From 2-02-FULL-66-14 sp037443705 (lineage in GTDB: Bacteria; Pseudomonadota; Gammaproteobacteria; Burkholderiales; SG8-39): a DNA stretch of 64,000 bases. The notes under the pieces are model-generated. The model was given only the letters and a program-made list of their open reading frames with translations, was not told the origin of the DNA and did no database searches. The stretch spans positions 1 through 64,000 of the forward strand of contig JBBINV010000004.1 of NCBI GenBank assembly GCA_037443705.1. Reading direction: 5' to 3'. The position numbers were made by a program, and so were the translations under genes. Positions 7,862-16,634 of this stretch are shown here, piece after piece (the stretch's first letter is position 1; each line of letters starts with the position of its first letter).

Positions 7862-9111
7862 ATCGCGATCACGGCGAAGAGTTCGCGCGCACTCTGGTAG
7901 CGCACCGCCGGGTCCTTCGCGAGCAGCCGGTCGAGGATCGGCTGGTAGCCCGCGAGCCGGGGTGGCAGCGGCGGCGGCGCAGTGTGGATGTGCCGGTACA
8001 CCAGTCCCGCCGGATTGTCGGCCTCGAAGAGTTTCGTTCCCATGAGCATCTCGTAGAAGATCACGCCGAGACTATACAGGTCCGAGCGTGCGTCCGCCGT
8101 ACGGCCGAGGCACTGTTCGGGGCTCATGTAGCGCGGGGTCGCGAGCATCTCGCCCACTCGCGTGATATTGGAGTTGGAGGTGAGATCTCGCGCGAGACCG
8201 AAGTCGACGATCGCGATGCGGCCGTTGGCGCGGAACATGATGTTCTGCGGCTTCAGGTCGCGGTGCACCACGCCCTGGGCGTGGATCGCGTCGAGCGCCT
8301 TCGCGATCTGCGAGGCGATGCGCAGCGCCGAGAGCGACGTGATCCCTTCGTGGATCCGCGCCGCGAGCGTGCCGCCGGGCAGGTACTCCATCGCGATGTA
8401 GGGATGTTCGCCGCTGAATCCCTGATCGAACACCTGCGCAACGTGCTCGTTGCGGATGCTCGCGATCAGCCGGTACTCGCGCACGAAGCGCCGGAGGAAC
8501 GTCTCGTCCTGCTTGAAGCTCGCATCGAGCACCTTGAGCACGAGCTGAAGGCCGTCGCGGCTGCGCTCCGCCAGATAAACCTGCGCCTGCCCGCCCTGGC
8601 CGATCAGGCGCAGGATCCGGTAGCCCGGAACGGCGGGCGTTCCCGCGCGCACCGGCGTGCCGATCGAGCGCGCGTCCAGCTTCACCGTGCTCTGCCAGGA
8701 AGGCTCCGCGCCGGGACGCTCCGCGGCGCGGCGCGCGTCGTGCTCGCGCAGTGCCTCTTCCACCGAGCGCGCCAGGCGCTCGGGCGTCAAACCGCTCTTG
8801 CGCAGGAAATCGGAGGCGCCCGAGCGCATCGCCTTGACGGCCTCGTTCTCGCCGCCGCTGTCGGTGAGCAGCACCACCGGTGGCGCTTCGGGCTCGCGGC
8901 GAATGTCCGCGACCCAGCCCATGCCGTCGGCGCCGGCGGGCTCGGAATCGAGCAGCACCGCGCTGTAGCGGCCCGACGCAACCGCGCGGGAGGGATTGCC
9001 GCGCGCGCGCGGATCCCACTCCTCGGTCTCCGCAGCCGGCCAGCGCGCGCGCAGCATCCGGGCGAGCGCGCCGCGGAACTCGACTGAGTCGTCTACGATC
9101 AGGAATCGCAT
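7858..9111 (-). CDS. Receiver domain fused to a Ser/Thr protein kinase
   Basis: The 417-residue protein joins a CheY-like receiver (about residues 1-120) to a Hanks-type kinase (about 152-415). In the receiver the acidic pair is in FLIVDDSVEF, the phospho-acceptor aspartate in AVLLDSEP, the threonine in LLTDS and the lysine in FLRKSG. The kinase has IGQGGQAQVYLAE, LVLKVLD, HRDLKPQN, DFGLARD and YMSPEQ, so both modules look active. A histidine kinase could therefore control a Ser/Thr kinase. The reading frame is open further upstream but the conserved receiver starts at MRFLIVDDS. It is coupled to thyA by ATGA and is divergent from the PilZ-like gene by 24 bases. Confidence 0.9.
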   Translation of the reverse strand: MRFLIVDDSVEFRGALARMLRARWPAAETEEWDPRARGNPSRAVASGRYSAVLLDSEPAGADGMGWVADIRREPEAPPVVLLTDSGGENEAVKAMRSGASDFLRKSGLTPERLARSVEEALREHDARRAAERPGAEPSWQSTVKLDARSIGTPVRAGTPAVPGYRILRLIGQGGQAQVYLAERSRDGLQLVLKVLDASFKQDETFLRRFVREYRLIASIRNEHVAQVFDQGFSGEHPYIAMEYLPGGTLAARIHEGITSLSALRIASQIAKALDAIHAQGVVHRDLKPQNIMFRANGRIAIVDFGLARDLTSNSNITRVGEMLATPRYMSPEQCLGRTADARSDLYSLGVIFYEMLMGTKLFEADNPAGLVYRHIHTAPPPLPPRLAGYQPILDRLLAKDPAVRYQSARELFAVIAI

Positions 9112-9135
9112 GTGACAGCGTGATACGATTTTCGC

Positions 9136-10653
9136 ATGATTGGCCTGTTCGGCGGCGCCAAGCCCGACCATCCGATGGCCGATCCCGCAGAGGCGCGCCG
9201 CATCCTGGAGGCGCTGCCGGCGCGGGATCCGTTCAAGGCGCTCGAGGAACTGTCGCACTGGATGGAATCGGTTGCGGCGGCCGAGGGCTTTCGGCCGCTC
9301 GAGCGCGTCCAGAGGCTGCTCCTGGTGGACGAGGCGGCGCAGCCGCGCGTCCGGCGGCTGGCACGCGACTACCTCGCGGCGACGAGGCCGTCGCGGTACA
9401 TGGAAAACCGTCTCTGGAGCGCGATCCACGAGTATCACCGCCAGGCGGGGTGGGGGCTCGCGCGCGCGGTGGACCTTTTCGCGCAGGGCGCCAGGGGCAC
9501 GGACGCCGCCAGGGCGATGCTGCCTGTGCTGCTCGTGCGCGCGGTGCGCAATCTCGCACAACTGATCAAGTGGATGCACCTGCGCTACGGCCCGATCGAT
9601 CCCGCGGCCTGGGGGACGCTGAACGGCGTGTACGGTTTCGCCGAGGCGCGGCAGCTCGCGCAGGCGCCCGCGGCGATCTATCCGGGGGCCGCGGGCCAGA
9701 GCAGCCCGCGGCTCGAGTTCCTGAAGGCGGCGATGTTCAGCGCCGCCTCGCCCGACGGCCTGCTGCCGGCGGAAGCCGAGGTCGTCGAGCGCCTGATCGG
9801 AGAGCTTGCGCCGCGCCTCGCGCTCGAGCGCGCGGCCGCGCCCGGCCTCCCCTACTGGGTCGATCTCGCGCGTCCGATGGCTCCACAGCGCGTTCAGACC
9901 GCGCCCGCACCCGGTCCGGGCTTGCGCTTTCTCGGGCCCGGCGCCACGCTCGGCGAACTCGAGGCGCTTGCCGACCGGATTCGCGGCACCGGGCAGGTTC
10001 CCGCGAGCCTCGGGATGACGGGAAACGAGAGCGCCGAAACGGTCCTTCAGGCGATCGCTCACCTCGGCACCTGCTGGTCGTCTCAGCCGCCGGAGCGCAA
10101 GGCCAAGCGCCACGCGGTCAAGTCGCGGATCTCGGTGGTGCACGGCTACGACGGGCTGATCGGTGCGCTCGGAGCAGGAGGGACCCTCGACTTCGGCGGC
10201 AGCGGCGGCGAGAGCTGGATCGTGGAGAACGTGAGCGCGGGCGGCTTCGGTGCGGTCGTGCCGCAACTGAAGGGCGACTGGCTGCGCGTGGGCGTGCTGC
10301 TCGCGCTCCAGCCCGAAGGCGGAAGCAACTGGGTGGTGGGGCTGGTGCGGCGCGTGCACAAGACGAGTGCGCGCGAAGCGCAGGTCGGGATCCAGTCGCT
10401 CTCGAAGGCGCCGCTGCTCGCGCAGTTCTCGGTGAGCGGCGCGGGCGCGGCGAGCGAGCAGGGAGTGCTGCTGCGCGACGCCGCAGCGCCGGGCGAGACG
10501 CGGATCGTGATGCGGCCGGGCGTCTACGCGCCGGTGCAGAACCTCGAGGCCGACCACGCGGGACGGCGCCATATCTACATGCCGCAGGGCGTGGCGGAGC
10601 GCGGCGAGGACTACGAGATCGCGCGCTACCGCGAGATGATCAGAGAGTCCTGA
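9136..10653 (+). CDS. Hypothetical protein with a PilZ-like C-terminal region
   Basis: The 505-residue product has no firmly recognised family. Residues 1-300 are mostly helical-looking and Ala/Leu/Arg-rich. From about 320 a KRHAVKSR stretch is followed by WIVENVSAGGFGAVVP and VGLVRRVHK ... VGIQSLSK. This layout resembles a PilZ c-di-GMP-binding barrel (R-x3-R then N-x-S-x-x-G), but the spacing is long. No membrane segment or signal peptide is seen. It diverges from the receiver-kinase gene, which suggests a shared signalling role. The start ATG has an extended -10-like TGATACGAT just upstream. Its last 14 bases overlap the esterase remnant on the other strand. Confidence 0.65.
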   Translation: MIGLFGGAKPDHPMADPAEARRILEALPARDPFKALEELSHWMESVAAAEGFRPLERVQRLLLVDEAAQPRVRRLARDYLAATRPSRYMENRLWSAIHEYHRQAGWGLARAVDLFAQGARGTDAARAMLPVLLVRAVRNLAQLIKWMHLRYGPIDPAAWGTLNGVYGFAEARQLAQAPAAIYPGAAGQSSPRLEFLKAAMFSAASPDGLLPAEAEVVERLIGELAPRLALERAAAPGLPYWVDLARPMAPQRVQTAPAPGPGLRFLGPGATLGELEALADRIRGTGQVPASLGMTGNESAETVLQAIAHLGTCWSSQPPERKAKRHAVKSRISVVHGYDGLIGALGAGGTLDFGGSGGESWIVENVSAGGFGAVVPQLKGDWLRVGVLLALQPEGGSNWVVGLVRRVHKTSAREAQVGIQSLSKAPLLAQFSVSGAGAASEQGVLLRDAAAPGETRIVMRPGVYAPVQNLEADHAGRRHIYMPQGVAERGEDYEIARYREMIRES

Positions 10654-10905
10654 CGAGCCAGTCCGCGATGTGGCCGATCGCCTCGGCGCACACCGCGTGC
10701 GGCATCGCCCAGTCGCGCCATGCGACGGTGAAGCCGGGCTTTTCGGGCAGCCGGCGGGAGGTTTCCGCGATACCGAGGGAGCCGGAGCTCCGGCACGGCC
10801 GGCTCGAAGTCGCGGCCGTCGGCCACCCGCCCGCGGAGCCGGATCACCGCGGCGCCGGGATCGGGGGCCGGTCTCAATGTCGGTCGTTTCAGGCGGTTGC
10901 GCCAT
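10640..10905 (-). pseudogene. Carboxylesterase/phospholipase remnant with frameshift and large internal deletion
   Basis: Three frames read in order reproduce pieces of a bacterial carboxylesterase (alpha/beta hydrolase). The start is MAQPPETTDIETGP. After a frameshift it continues DPGAAVIRLRGRVADGRDFE and VPELRLP, matching the oxyanion region of the family. The C-terminal end FTVAWRDWAMPHAVCAEAIG, with its catalytic-histidine segment MPHAVC, then follows in the third frame. The central part with the GFSQGG nucleophile is missing. The remnant spans 266 bases where about 660 are expected. It lies between the PilZ-like gene and the TetR gene and is surely non-functional unless the assembly is wrong. 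Confidence 0.75.
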
Positions 10906-10932
10906 GCCGCGACCGTAACCGCGGGCGCCCGG

Positions 10933-10984
10933 TTGACTAATGACCGGTGGTCAGTTAACTTCGCACATAAATGACCCGCAGTCA
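10933..10984 (+). promoter_or_regulatory. Operator region with two TGAC...GTCA inverted repeats before the TetR gene
   Basis: TGACCGGTGGTCA at 10941-10953 is a perfect five-base inverted repeat with a three-base centre. TGACCCGCAGTCA at 10972-10984 repeats the half-sites and overlaps the TetR start codon. A TTGACT box at 10933-10938 could be the -35 element. The position and symmetry fit autoregulation by the adjacent TetR protein. Confidence 0.6.
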
Positions 10985-11645
10985 ATTACGGAAGAGGCGC
11001 GCGATCGCGCCCGAGGACAAGTCGCAGCGGCGCGCGGCGATCGTCGCCGCGGCCGAAGCGCTCGTGCGGCGGAACGCCGCGGGCACCTTCTCCGTAGAGG
11101 AGGTGGCGCGGCGCGCCGGGCTCGCCAAGGGCACCGTCTACCTCTACTTCGGCACGCGCGAGGAGGTGCTGCTCGCGGTGCACGAGAAGCAGTCGCACGA
11201 GCTTTTCGACGTGATCGAGCGCGCCCTCGCCGCGCCGGGCGCGGATGCGCGCCGCGTGGTCGCCGAGGGCCTGCGGTACCTGCGCGAGCACCCGGAGTTC
11301 TGGCCGCTTGCGGGCAATTGCCGCGGGATGCTCGACTCGAACATCGGCGCCGCGGCGGCTCTTGGCTTCAAGGCCGGGATCGGCGCGCGCCTCGGACCGC
11401 TGGGCGCGCGCATCGAGGCGCTCTTCCCCGGGCTAGCGCCGGGCGAGGGCGCGGCGCTCCTCATGAACAGCTACGCCCTGATGGTGGGCCTCTGGCAGCT
11501 CGCCGACCCGCCGCTTTGCCTGCGCAAGGCGATGCAGCGGCCGGAGATGGCGATCTTCCGGATCGATTTCGAGCGCCAGCTCGCACAGGCGCTGCTCGAC
11601 CAGTGGGACGCGGCGGCGCGCCGCGGCCTGGAGAGAACGAAATGA
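10971..11645 (+). CDS. TetR-family transcriptional regulator of the RND operon
   Basis: The 224-residue protein has a TetR helix-turn-helix at about residues 20-70, ending AGLAKGTVYLYFGTREEVLL, followed by a helical ligand-binding domain. It is the first gene of a three-gene operon with an RND adaptor and permease, and its stop overlaps the adaptor start as ATGA. The likely role is repression of the efflux operon until a hydrophobic ligand binds. Two palindromes at and just upstream of its start are the probable operators. The ligand cannot be predicted. Confidence 0.9.
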   Translation: MTRSQLRKRRAIAPEDKSQRRAAIVAAAEALVRRNAAGTFSVEEVARRAGLAKGTVYLYFGTREEVLLAVHEKQSHELFDVIERALAAPGADARRVVAEGLRYLREHPEFWPLAGNCRGMLDSNIGAAAALGFKAGIGARLGPLGARIEALFPGLAPGEGAALLMNSYALMVGLWQLADPPLCLRKAMQRPEMAIFRIDFERQLAQALLDQWDAAARRGLERTK

Positions 11646-12703
11646 GGCTTCTTCTTTTTCTCGCTTCCGCGCTGCTCGCCGCCTGCGCGAGGCAGCCCGA
11701 CGAGAAGCCCGAGGAGATCCGCCCGGTGCGCGTGATCCGGATCGGCGAGGCACCGGGCACGCAGAGCTTCGAGTTCGCGGGCGAGGTGCGCGCGCGCCAC
11801 GAGGCGCGGCTCGCGTTCCGCGTAGGAGGAAAGATCGCCGCGCGCCTCGTCGAGACGGGATCGGCAGTCAAGGCGGGGCAGCCGCTCGCGCGGCTCGACC
11901 CCGCCGATCTCGCCGCCGCGGAGGCCGCGGCGCGCGCCCAGGTCGCGAGCCTCCAGGCCGAGCGCGACCTTGCGGCCGCAGAGCTCGCGCGCTACCGCGG
12001 GCTGCGCGAGAAGAACTACATCAGCCAGGCCGAGTTCGATCGCCGCGCCAGCGCTTTCGCCACCGCCGAGGCGCGCCTCGAGGCGGCGCGGGCGCAGCAC
12101 CGCCAGAGCGCCAACCAGGCCGCGTATGCGACGCTCGCCGCCGACGCGGACGGCGTCGTGACCGCGATCGAGGCCGAGGCCGGGCAGGTGGTCGCCGCGG
12201 GGCAGACCGTGGCGCGGCTCGCGCGCACCGGCGAAAGGGAAATCGCCTTCGCGGTGCCCGAGTCGCAGCGCGAGCTGCTCGAGCGCGCCACGGGTCTTTC
12301 GGTGACGCTCAACGCGCGCCCCGGACGGAGCTGGCGCGCGCGCCTGCGCGAGCTCTCGCCCGCCGCGGATCCCGCCAGCCGCACCTTCGCCGCGCGCGCT
12401 TCCCTTCTCGAGGCGGGCGACGACGTGGAGCTCGGGATGAGCGCGCGCGTCGCCGCGGCGGTGAACGGAGGGCCCGCGCGCATCGAGGTTCCGGTTGCGG
12501 CGCTTCACTCGCGGGACGACAAGCCGCAGGTGTTCCTGGTGGAGAACGGCGGCACCGTGCGCGCGCAGGCCGTCACCACGGCGGGCCTCGCGGGCGAGCG
12601 CGTCGTGATCGCCTCGGGGCTCAAGCCCGGCGACGTCGTGGTCGCCGCGGGCGCGCAGCTCCTTCGCCCCGGGCAGCGCGTGCGCGTGCTCGAGGGCCGC
12701 TAG
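11642..12703 (+). CDS. RND efflux periplasmic adaptor (membrane fusion lipoprotein)
   Basis: The 353-residue product links an inner-membrane RND pump to an outer-membrane channel. It begins with a lipoprotein signal, MRLLLFLASALLAAC, whose cysteine would be lipidated. It then shows the lipoyl-like half GKIAARLVETGSAVKAGQPL, a coiled-coil hairpin rich in Ala/Glu/Arg (about residues 85-160), the second lipoyl half and a beta-barrel region ending VRVLEGR. The start overlaps the TetR stop. No outer-membrane factor gene follows, so a TolC-type partner must be encoded elsewhere. Confidence 0.92.
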   Translation: MRLLLFLASALLAACARQPDEKPEEIRPVRVIRIGEAPGTQSFEFAGEVRARHEARLAFRVGGKIAARLVETGSAVKAGQPLARLDPADLAAAEAAARAQVASLQAERDLAAAELARYRGLREKNYISQAEFDRRASAFATAEARLEAARAQHRQSANQAAYATLAADADGVVTAIEAEAGQVVAAGQTVARLARTGEREIAFAVPESQRELLERATGLSVTLNARPGRSWRARLRELSPAADPASRTFAARASLLEAGDDVELGMSARVAAAVNGGPARIEVPVAALHSRDDKPQVFLVENGGTVRAQAVTTAGLAGERVVIASGLKPGDVVVAAGAQLLRPGQRVRVLEGR

Positions 12704-12715
12704 CGGGCGGCGCGC

Positions 12716-15700
12716 ATGTCCGAGGGCCGGTTCAACCTCTCGGCCGCGTCGCTCCGGTACCGCGAGCTGACGCTCTTCTTCCTGCTCGTCATCGCGGCCG
12801 GCGGCATCGCCGCGTACTTCCAGCTCGGGCAGCGCGAGGACCCGGACTTCACTTTCCGCGCGATGGTGATCCGCACGCTCTGGCCGGGGGCGACGGCCGA
12901 GCAGGTCGACCGCCAGGTCACCGACCGGATCGAGAAGAAGCTCCAGGAGACGCCGTACTACAAGTGGACCCAGAGCCACTCCAAGCCCGGCGAGTCGCTG
13001 ATCGTGCTCGAGCTTCTCGACACCGCGCCGCCGAAGGAAGTGCCCGCGATCTGGTACCAGGTGCGAAAGAAGCTCGGCGACATCCGGCACACGCTGCCGC
13101 CCGAGGCGGCGGGGCCGTTCTTCAACGACGAGTTCGGCGACGTGTTCGGCTCGATTTACGCCTTCACCGCGGACGGCTTCACGCTCTCGGAGCTGCGCGA
13201 CTACGTCGAGCGGGTGCGCCAGGAGGTGCTGCGGCTGCCGAACGTCGCCAAGGCGGAGCTCGTGGGCGTGCAGGAGGACCGCATCTACGTAGAGCTCGCG
13301 ACCAAGCGCCTTGCTGCGCTCGGCGTCGACCCGCAGGCGATCGGGCAGGCGCTCGCGGCGCAGAACGCCATTCAGAGTCCGGGGAGCGTGGAAACGCGCG
13401 AAGCATCCGTGGCGCTCCGCGTCAGCGGCCAACTCGACTCGGTGCGCGCGCTCTCGGACCTGCTGCTGCGGGCGAACGGGCAGACGTTCCGCCTGGGCGA
13501 CATCGCGACCGTCAGGCGCGGCTACGCCGATCCTCCCGTCATGCACATGCGCTTTCGCGGGCGCGAGGCGATCGGGCTCGCGGTTTCGATGGTGCGCAAC
13601 GGCGACGTGCTGAAGCTGGGCCAGGACCTGCGCGCGACCATGGCGCGGCTGAAGGCCGAGCTCCCCGTCGGAATCGAGTTCGAGCAGGTCTCGGACCAGC
13701 CGCGCGTGGTGAAGCTGGCNNNNNNNNNNNNNNNNNNNNNNNCGCTTCTCGAGGCGGTCGCGATCGTGCTGGTGGTGTCGTTCCTTTCGCTCGGCCTTCG
13801 CACGGGGCTCGTCGTGGCGCTCACCATCCCGCTCGTGCTCGCCGCCACGTTTCTCGCGATGCGCTGGTTCGACATCGATCTGCACCGCATCTCGACCGGG
13901 GCGCTCATCATCTCGCTCGGGCTCCTGGTCGACGACGCGATGATCGCGGTGGAGATGATGGCGCGAAAGCTCGAGGAGGGCTACGACAAGCTTCGCGCGG
14001 CGACCTTCGCGTACTCTTCGACGGCGTTCCCGATGCTCTCGGGTACGCTCATCACCGCCGCCGGGTTCCTGCCGATCGCGACCGCGAAATCGACTACCGG
14101 CGAGTACACCTTCGGCATCTTCGCGGTGACCACGATGGCGCTCGTGATCTCCTGGTTCGCGGCGGTGATCGCGACGCCGTTCATCGGGAGCCTGCTCCTC
14201 AGGGAGCACCCGGTAGGCGCGGGCGAGGAGCCGCGCGACGTCTACGACAAGCCCTTCTACCAGCGCCTGCGCGTGGTCATAGACTGGTGCATCGTGCGCC
14301 GCAAGACCGTGCTCGCCGCCACCGCGGGCACGCTCGTCGCGGGGATTCTCGGCATGGGGCTCACCGAAAAGCAGTTCTTCCCGTCGTCCAACCGCGTGGA
14401 GCTGATGGCGGACCTGTGGCTCCCCGAGGGCGCGTCGATCCACGCCACCGGACGCGAGGCGGCGCGTCTCGAGCGCATCCTGGAAGGCGACCGCGACATC
14501 GCGAGCTACGTCACCTACGTGGGCAACGGCTCGCCGCGGTTCTTCCTCTCGCTCGACCAGCAGCTCTTCCGCGCCAACTTCGCGCAGGTGATCGTGCTCA
14601 CGAAGGACGTGGAGGCTCGCGAGCGCGTGATCGCGCGGCTGCGGCGTGTCCTCGCGGACGATTTCCCGGGCGTGCGCGGGCGCGTGACGCGCGTGCCGCT
14701 CGGGCCGCCGGTCAACTACCCGGTGCAGTTCCGCGTCTCGGGCGAGGATCCGGCGAAGCTGAAGGCGATTGCCGAGCGCGTCGCCGGGCGCATGCGCGCG
14801 AATCCGCACACGGTGGACGTGAACCTCAACTGGGGCGATCGCGTGCTCGCGCTGCGCGTCGAGGTCGACCAGGACCGGGCGCGGGCGCTCGGCGCCTCAT
14901 CGCAGGGCGTGGCGCGCTCGGTCGCCGCGGTGGTGAGCGGAGTCCCGATCGGGCAGTACCGCGAGGGCGATCGCCTCATCGACGTGGTGCTGCGCGCGCC
15001 CGAATCCGAGCGCGCCGCGCTCGCGGCGCTCGCCGAGCTCCCGGTGCCGCTCGCGAGCGGGAAGAGCGTCCCGCTCGCGCAGCTCGCGCGGATCGAGGAG
15101 ACGCTCGAGGAGCCGATCCTGTGGCGCCGGAGCCGCGAGCTGACGCTCTGGGCGCGCGCCGACATCGTGGACGGCGTGCAGGCGCCGGACGTGACCGCCG
15201 CGATCGCGCCGACCCTGGAAGACATTCGCAGGGACCTCCCGCCCGGCTACCGGATCGAGGCAGGGGGCGCGTGGGAGGAGAACGTGAAGGCGCAGGCCTC
15301 GATCGCCGCGGGGCTGCCGACGATGCTCGCCGTGATCCTCGCGCTCCTCATGATGCAGCTCAAGAGCTTCTCGCGAACGCTCATGGTGCTGCTCACCTGG
15401 CCGCTCGGCATCGTGGGCGTGGCGCTCGCGCTGCTCGTGTTCGCGAAGCCCTTCGGCTTCGTGGCGATGCTCGGCACCATCGCGCTGGGCGGCATGATCA
15501 TGCGGAACACCGTTATCCTCGTCGATCAGATCGAGCAGGACATCGCCGCGGGCGAGGCGACCTGGACCGCGATCCGCGAAGCCGCGGTGCGGCGCTTCCG
15601 CCCGATCGTGCTCACCGCCGCCGCCGCGATGCTCGCGATGATCCCGCTCGCGAGGAGCGTCCTCTGGGGCCCGATGGCCTACGCCATCATGGGCGGGCTG

Positions 15701-15778
15701 ATCGTGGCCACCGTGCTGACGCTTCTCTTCGTCCCTGCGCTCTACGCGGCGTGGTTCCGCGTCAAGCGGCCGGCCTAG
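12716..15778 (+). CDS. RND efflux permease (assembly gap inside)
   Basis: This is a proton-driven inner-membrane pump of the AcrB/MdtB superfamily, about 1020 residues. The first membrane helix is near residue 20 and the porter motif PGATAEQVDRQVTDRIE follows. The paired aspartates of helix 4 are in GLLVDDAMIAVE, and a second set of membrane helices follows residue 860. A run of 23 Ns cuts the segment just before LLEAVAIVL. The frame is kept across it, but about nine residues are unknown. The start is 12 bases after the adaptor stop. The last 17 bases overlap the convergent FAH-family gene. Confidence 0.93.
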   Translation: MSEGRFNLSAASLRYRELTLFFLLVIAAGGIAAYFQLGQREDPDFTFRAMVIRTLWPGATAEQVDRQVTDRIEKKLQETPYYKWTQSHSKPGESLIVLELLDTAPPKEVPAIWYQVRKKLGDIRHTLPPEAAGPFFNDEFGDVFGSIYAFTADGFTLSELRDYVERVRQEVLRLPNVAKAELVGVQEDRIYVELATKRLAALGVDPQAIGQALAAQNAIQSPGSVETREASVALRVSGQLDSVRALSDLLLRANGQTFRLGDIATVRRGYADPPVMHMRFRGREAIGLAVSMVRNGDVLKLGQDLRATMARLKAELPVGIEFEQVSDQPRVVKLXXXXXXXXXLLEAVAIVLVVSFLSLGLRTGLVVALTIPLVLAATFLAMRWFDIDLHRISTGALIISLGLLVDDAMIAVEMMARKLEEGYDKLRAATFAYSSTAFPMLSGTLITAAGFLPIATAKSTTGEYTFGIFAVTTMALVISWFAAVIATPFIGSLLLREHPVGAGEEPRDVYDKPFYQRLRVVIDWCIVRRKTVLAATAGTLVAGILGMGLTEKQFFPSSNRVELMADLWLPEGASIHATGREAARLERILEGDRDIASYVTYVGNGSPRFFLSLDQQLFRANFAQVIVLTKDVEARERVIARLRRVLADDFPGVRGRVTRVPLGPPVNYPVQFRVSGEDPAKLKAIAERVAGRMRANPHTVDVNLNWGDRVLALRVEVDQDRARALGASSQGVARSVAAVVSGVPIGQYREGDRLIDVVLRAPESERAALAALAELPVPLASGKSVPLAQLARIEETLEEPILWRRSRELTLWARADIVDGVQAPDVTAAIAPTLEDIRRDLPPGYRIEAGGAWEENVKAQASIAAGLPTMLAVILALLMMQLKSFSRTLMVLLTWPLGIVGVALALLVFAKPFGFVAMLGTIALGGMIMRNTVILVDQIEQDIAAGEATWTAIREAAVRRFRPIVLTAAAAMLAMIPLARSVLWGPMAYAIMGGLIVATVLTLLFVPALYAAWFRVKRPA
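13720..13742. other. Assembly gap (23 Ns)
   Basis: Twenty-three undetermined bases lie inside the RND permease gene, between the codons for VVKL and LLEAV. The flanking frames agree if the gap size is right. Comparison with family members suggests roughly one residue fewer, so the gap length may be an estimate. Confidence 0.99.
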
Positions 15779-16634
15779 GGGACGCTGCTCCGCTCGCGGC
15801 CTCGTCGGCGACAGCGTTGGAGAGCACGCCGACGCCGCTCACCTCGACCTCCACCACGTCGCCGGGCTCGAGATAGCGCGGCGGATCGAAGCGCGCGCCC
15901 GCGCCGGCAGGGGTGCCGGTGGCAATCACGTCGCCCGGCCTGAGCGTCGTCCAGGTCGAGATGTAGTGGATCAGGAAGGCGAACGGGAACATGAGGTGCG
16001 CGGTGGTGTCGTCCTGGCGCACCTCGCCGTTCACGCGCGTGATCAGGCGAAGGCCTGCGTAGCCGTCCTTGAATTCGTCCGCGGTGACGAGCCAGGGCCC
16101 GATCGCACCGCTCGCATCCCAGTTCTTGCCCTGCGTGACGTTGAACTTGCCGTGCCGCACCCAGTCGCGGATCGTGCCTTCGTTCAGGCACGTGAGCCCC
16201 GCGATATGGCTTTCGGCGTCCTTCTCGGGGATGCGGCGGCCGGGCTTCCCGATCACGATCGCGATCTCGCCCTCGTAATCGAGCTGCTGCGACTCGGGCG
16301 GCCGAAGGAGCCGCTCGCCGTGTCCCACGAACGAGCCCGGGAAGCGCGGGAAAACGCTAGGGTACTTGGGCGCCTCGAAATCCCTGCCGTACTCGGCGTC
16401 GCGATGCGCGTAATTGACGCCGACGCAGATGATCTTCTCCGGATCCGGTACCGGCGGGAGGAACCGGATTTCGTCGAGCCGGAAGGCGGGCCTGGAAGGC
16501 TCGAGCGAGCGAGCCTTCTCGTTGGAGAGAAGATTCTTCAGGGAACCGTAGCGCTCCGAAAGATCGCTCACGCCGCCGTCGACCAGCGCGCCGAAGCGCC
16601 GCTTGCCCGCGGCCCGGTAGGTAATGAGCTTCAC
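15762..16634 (-). CDS. Fumarylacetoacetate hydrolase family protein
   Basis: The 290-residue protein belongs to the FAH superfamily of metal-dependent C-C hydrolases and decarboxylases that act on acyl-pyruvates and related diketo acids. The core starts at IICVGVNYAHRDAE. The metal-binding acids are in LDYEGEIAIVIG and the catalytic region is GKNWDASGAIGPW. The C terminus shows GDVIATGTPAGAG and LEPGDVVEVEVSG. The start is a GTG that overlaps the mog stop as GTGA. It is the last gene of the darP-DUF3237-mog-FAH chain, and the true substrate is not evident. Confidence 0.92.
   Translation of the reverse strand: MKLITYRAAGKRRFGALVDGGVSDLSERYGSLKNLLSNEKARSLEPSRPAFRLDEIRFLPPVPDPEKIICVGVNYAHRDAEYGRDFEAPKYPSVFPRFPGSFVGHGERLLRPPESQQLDYEGEIAIVIGKPGRRIPEKDAESHIAGLTCLNEGTIRDWVRHGKFNVTQGKNWDASGAIGPWLVTADEFKDGYAGLRLITRVNGEVRQDDTTAHLMFPFAFLIHYISTWTTLRPGDVIATGTPAGAGARFDPPRYLEPGDVVEVEVSGVGVLSNAVADEAASGAASPRPAA

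Noticed and set aside
13720..13742. Possible frameshift in the RND permease at the N run
   Set aside because: The frame is conserved on both sides and the missing residues fit the family; it is an assembly gap, not a mutation.
11471..14809. 1,100-codon open frame on the minus strand across the RND operon
   Set aside because: A GC-rich shadow of the adaptor and permease genes; it crosses the N gap and shows only Arg/His/Glu-rich low-complexity sequence.
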